Below are positions 61,438 to 64,000 of a DNA stretch of 64,000 nucleotides, in pieces. Below the pieces are notes generated by a model. That model did no database searches. It saw only the letters and a list, made by a program, of their open reading frames with translations, and was not told where the DNA came from. Source of the stretch: WTJH01 sp049889695 (GTDB lineage: Bacteria; Bacteroidota; Bacteroidia; Flavobacteriales; Flavobacteriaceae); the NCBI GenBank assembly GCA_049889695.1, contig JBMHCX010000013.1, positions 1-64,000 on the forward strand, written 5' to 3'. How positions within the stretch are numbered: position 1 is the first letter of the stretch; each line of letters opens with the position of its first letter. The position numbers and the translations under genes were made by a program.

Positions 61438-62865
61438 ATGAAGAACCGAAAGAAAACCAAAATTGTAGCCACCCTAGGCCCCGCATGTTCAGATGAAAAA
61501 ACCATCGAACAAATGATGCTCAAAGGAGTAGATGTTTTTCGAATTAATTTCTCACATGCCGACTATGATGACGTTCGAGAACGGATAGAAATCATACGTA
61601 AACTAAACGCAAAATTAAACTATCACACTTCTATCTTGGCTGACTTGCAAGGACCTAAACTACGTGTCGGGCAAATGGAAGACGGTACTATTGTTACCCC
61701 TGGGGACCAAGTAACCTTCTCTACAGAAAGTCCTTTTGTGGGAAATGCCCAAAAGGCCTACATGAACTATCAGAACTTTCCCAAAGATGTAAAAGCAGGA
61801 GAGCGAGTGCTACTCGATGACGGTAAACTTATCTTTGAAGTGGTCTCCACAAATGGATCTACTGAAGTGGTGGCTAAAGTCATCCAAGGAGGAGCATTCA
61901 AATCCAAAAAAGGAGTTAACCTCCCAAATACCGCCATTTCTCTCCCGGCTTTAACCGAGAAAGACATCAAAGATGCAGTGTTTGCCATCGAACAAGAGGT
62001 AGATTGGATCGCTCTATCGTTCGTTCGTAATGCAGAGGATGTATTGCAACTTCAAGAATTGATCGAAAAGCACAGCGCTTCCAAAATCCCAATCATTTCG
62101 AAAATCGAAAAACCCGAAGCCCTCGAAAACATCGATAAAATTATCGCTTACAGCGATGGGTTAATGGTGGCCAGAGGTGACCTAGGAGTGGAAATTCCTG
62201 CTGCCGAAGTACCACTTCACCAAAAAGAATTGGTTCATTTGGCTAAAAAAGCCAGAATCCCAGTCATTATTGCTACTCAAATGATGGAGACTATGATCGA
62301 TAGCCTGACGCCCACCCGTGCGGAGGTTAACGATGTAGCCAACTCCGTAATGGACGGTGCAGATGCAGTAATGCTCTCAGGAGAAACCTCCGTTGGACAA
62401 TACCCTACCCAGGTGATTGAAACCATGAGCAATATTCTGAAAAGTGTAGAAGAATCCGTTCTTATTCAGGTTCCCCAGTCCCCGCCGACTATACGAACTA
62501 ATCGGTTCGTCACGAAGTCTGTATGCTACCATGCGGCCCATATAGCAAACGACATCAAAGCACAGGCGATCAGTACTCTAACAAATAGTGGCTACACTGC
62601 TTTTCAAATTTCTGCCTGGAGGCCGTCGGCCCATGTCCTGGTATTTACTTCCAACAAAAAGATTCTATCGCAACTAAATCTCTTATGGGGTGTTAAAGCA
62701 TTTTACTACGATAATTTAGCCAGTACCGATAAAACAGTCGAGGAAGTCAATCAGATCGCATTGGATAAAGGCTTTGTAGAACCTGGAGATATGGTGGTTA
62801 ATTTAGCAGCAATGCCCATCCAAGAAAAAGGAATGGTGAACACCCTTCGCGTTTCGACCATTTAA
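61438..62865 (+). CDS. pyk: Pyruvate kinase
   Basis: 475 residues. Barrel domain with KTKIVATLGPACSDEK, the catalytic lysine region PIISKIEKPEALEN, MVARGDLGVEIP and the ATQMMETMIDSLTPTRAE signature, followed by the C-terminal alpha/beta domain. Transfers phosphate from phosphoenolpyruvate to ADP. Converges on dinB with a 4-base overlap. Confidence 0.98.
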   Translation: MKNRKKTKIVATLGPACSDEKTIEQMMLKGVDVFRINFSHADYDDVRERIEIIRKLNAKLNYHTSILADLQGPKLRVGQMEDGTIVTPGDQVTFSTESPFVGNAQKAYMNYQNFPKDVKAGERVLLDDGKLIFEVVSTNGSTEVVAKVIQGGAFKSKKGVNLPNTAISLPALTEKDIKDAVFAIEQEVDWIALSFVRNAEDVLQLQELIEKHSASKIPIISKIEKPEALENIDKIIAYSDGLMVARGDLGVEIPAAEVPLHQKELVHLAKKARIPVIIATQMMETMIDSLTPTRAEVNDVANSVMDGADAVMLSGETSVGQYPTQVIETMSNILKSVEESVLIQVPQSPPTIRTNRFVTKSVCYHAAHIANDIKAQAISTLTNSGYTAFQISAWRPSAHVLVFTSNKKILSQLNLLWGVKAFYYDNLASTDKTVEEVNQIALDKGFVEPGDMVVNLAAMPIQEKGMVNTLRVSTI

Positions 62866-63974
62866 AAGGGAAATTGCAGTTGAGCCGAACTCATATCTTC
62901 TAAAGTAGGTTTGGAAGCAGGTTGCTGTTGAGACTTAAAATTCGACAAACTTACGCCCAACAGACGAACAGAATTTTTGAGTTTTTCCTGATGAAGTAAC
63001 GAAATAGCCTGATCCGTAATGAGCGCTTTATCGGATATGTAGTACGCCAACGTACGACTTCTCGTCTGGACAGTAAAGTCGCTGTATTTCAGTTTTAAAG
63101 TAATCGTTTTTGCCGCCTGCGGTTGGCGTTCTAAACGTCTAATTAGGCTATCCATGACTTGATGGAGTTTTTCTTCTAAAAAAATAGTACTGCTGTAGTT
63201 TTGCTCAAATGTTCGTTCGGCACCTACCGACTTAGGAATTCTTTCCGTTTTCACAGGACTATTGTGAATCCCTCGAACGGCGTCGTAATAATATTGGCCC
63301 GATTTGCCGAAATGTTCCACCAAAAAATCTGCTGGGTGTTTTTTAAGGTCTGCACCTGTAAATATCCCTAGCTGATACATTTTCTCTTTGGTCTTTGCAC
63401 CAACACCATAGAATTGCTTGATTTCTAAGCCTTCCAAAAAAGGAAGTACCTCATCTGGTCCGACTGTTTTTTGTCCGTTGGGCTTGTTCACGTCTGAGGC
63501 CACTTTAGCAATAAACTTATTGACAGAAATGCCGGCAGAGGCAGTGAGGTTTAACTCTTCGAAAATACGCTGTCTGATCTCTTTAGCAATTAGGGTGGCG
63601 GATGGAAGACCTTTTTTATTGTGCGTAACATCTAGGTAAGCTTCATCTAGGGATAAAGGTTCTACCAAATCGGTATATTCGAAAAAGATAGAGCGTATTT
63701 GCTGAGATATTTCTTTATAGCGATCGAAATCGTGTGGGACAAAAATCAGATGGGGACAAAGCTTTCGTGCTAAAACACCGCTCATAGCACTCCGAACGCC
63801 GAATTTACGCGCTTCATAGCTCGCCGCAGCAACTACTCCTCTTTCGCTTTTGCCTCCAACAGCGATGGCCTTCCCCCTTAAAGATGGATCGTCCAATTGT
63901 GCCACGGAGGCAAAAAAAGCATCCATATCTACGTGAATAATTTTCCGATCAATGTTGAATGAATACGCCTTCAT
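62862..63974 (-). CDS. dinB: DNA polymerase IV
   Basis: 370 residues. Y-family polymerase: HVDMDAFFASV (first metal Asp), SLDEAYLDVT (second acidic pair), helix-hairpin-helix region IKQFYGVGAKTKEKMY, and the little finger domain. The very C-terminus (SAQLQFPF) looks like a beta-clamp-binding peptide. Translesion synthesis. Starts at ATG 63974, close to the window end. Confidence 0.96.
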   Translation of the reverse strand: MKAYSFNIDRKIIHVDMDAFFASVAQLDDPSLRGKAIAVGGKSERGVVAAASYEARKFGVRSAMSGVLARKLCPHLIFVPHDFDRYKEISQQIRSIFFEYTDLVEPLSLDEAYLDVTHNKKGLPSATLIAKEIRQRIFEELNLTASAGISVNKFIAKVASDVNKPNGQKTVGPDEVLPFLEGLEIKQFYGVGAKTKEKMYQLGIFTGADLKKHPADFLVEHFGKSGQYYYDAVRGIHNSPVKTERIPKSVGAERTFEQNYSSTIFLEEKLHQVMDSLIRRLERQPQAAKTITLKLKYSDFTVQTRSRTLAYYISDKALITDQAISLLHQEKLKNSVRLLGVSLSNFKSQQQPASKPTLEDMSSAQLQFPF

Positions 63975-64000
63975 GGATTTATTTTTCGACTATTCGAATG

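Overview
The window looks like a chromosome segment of a marine, probably carotenoid-pigmented member of Flavobacteriia (Bacteroidota). The evidence is type IX secretion (T9SS) C-terminal domains, SprB-like repeats, TAnnTTTG promoter boxes, the acpP-fabF-rnc-IPExxxVDY-pyk gene order, a DnaQ-DnaE fused replicase, a Bacteroidetes-type AddAB pair and a flavobacterial carotenoid cluster. Shine-Dalgarno sequences are weak or absent, so start codons were chosen from family conservation and gene overlaps.

Bases 1-7440 are an AT-rich accessory segment. It holds two tandem paralogous secreted surface proteins (the downstream one runs off the left edge) and, divergent from them, an unusual Kelch / transmembrane / winged-helix protein. 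It ends in a cluster of GGTACAC palindromes and a fragment that matches the 3' end of tRNA-Phe, followed by a terminator. I read this as the right end of an integrated island.

From about 7.5 kb the sequence is ordinary core genome. Region by region: GH97 alpha-glucosidase and mannose-6-phosphate isomerase (7.7-10.9 kb); pabA-pabB-pabC for p-aminobenzoate (11.1-13.3 kb); rmuC and a TonB-dependent receptor (13.3-17 kb); tdh-kbl threonine degradation, pckA, tRNA-Asp, thioredoxin and a metallo-beta-lactamase-fold hydrolase (17-23 kb).

The block 23-37 kb is rich in DNA replication and repair genes: dnaE, interrupted by one in-frame TAA; the ligase-associated exonuclease-ligase-helicase-PdeM operon; and mfd. 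After it come an ACT-domain protein, yraN, metG, a histone-deacetylase-like hydrolase, a CBS protein and an SDR-like protein (36.5-42 kb). The carotenoid genes (crtA, a crtD-like desaturase and cruF facing crtI) lie at 42.5-47 kb, and addAB at 48-53.8 kb. The right end holds sodA, a long PurF-type amidophosphoribosyltransferase with a PfkB kinase, purN-rnhA, the acpP-fabF-rnc-IPExxxVDY-pyk run and dinB.

The two strongest leads are the nonsense codon inside the essential replicase gene, and the island end with its membrane-anchored putative regulator beside tandem surface proteins.
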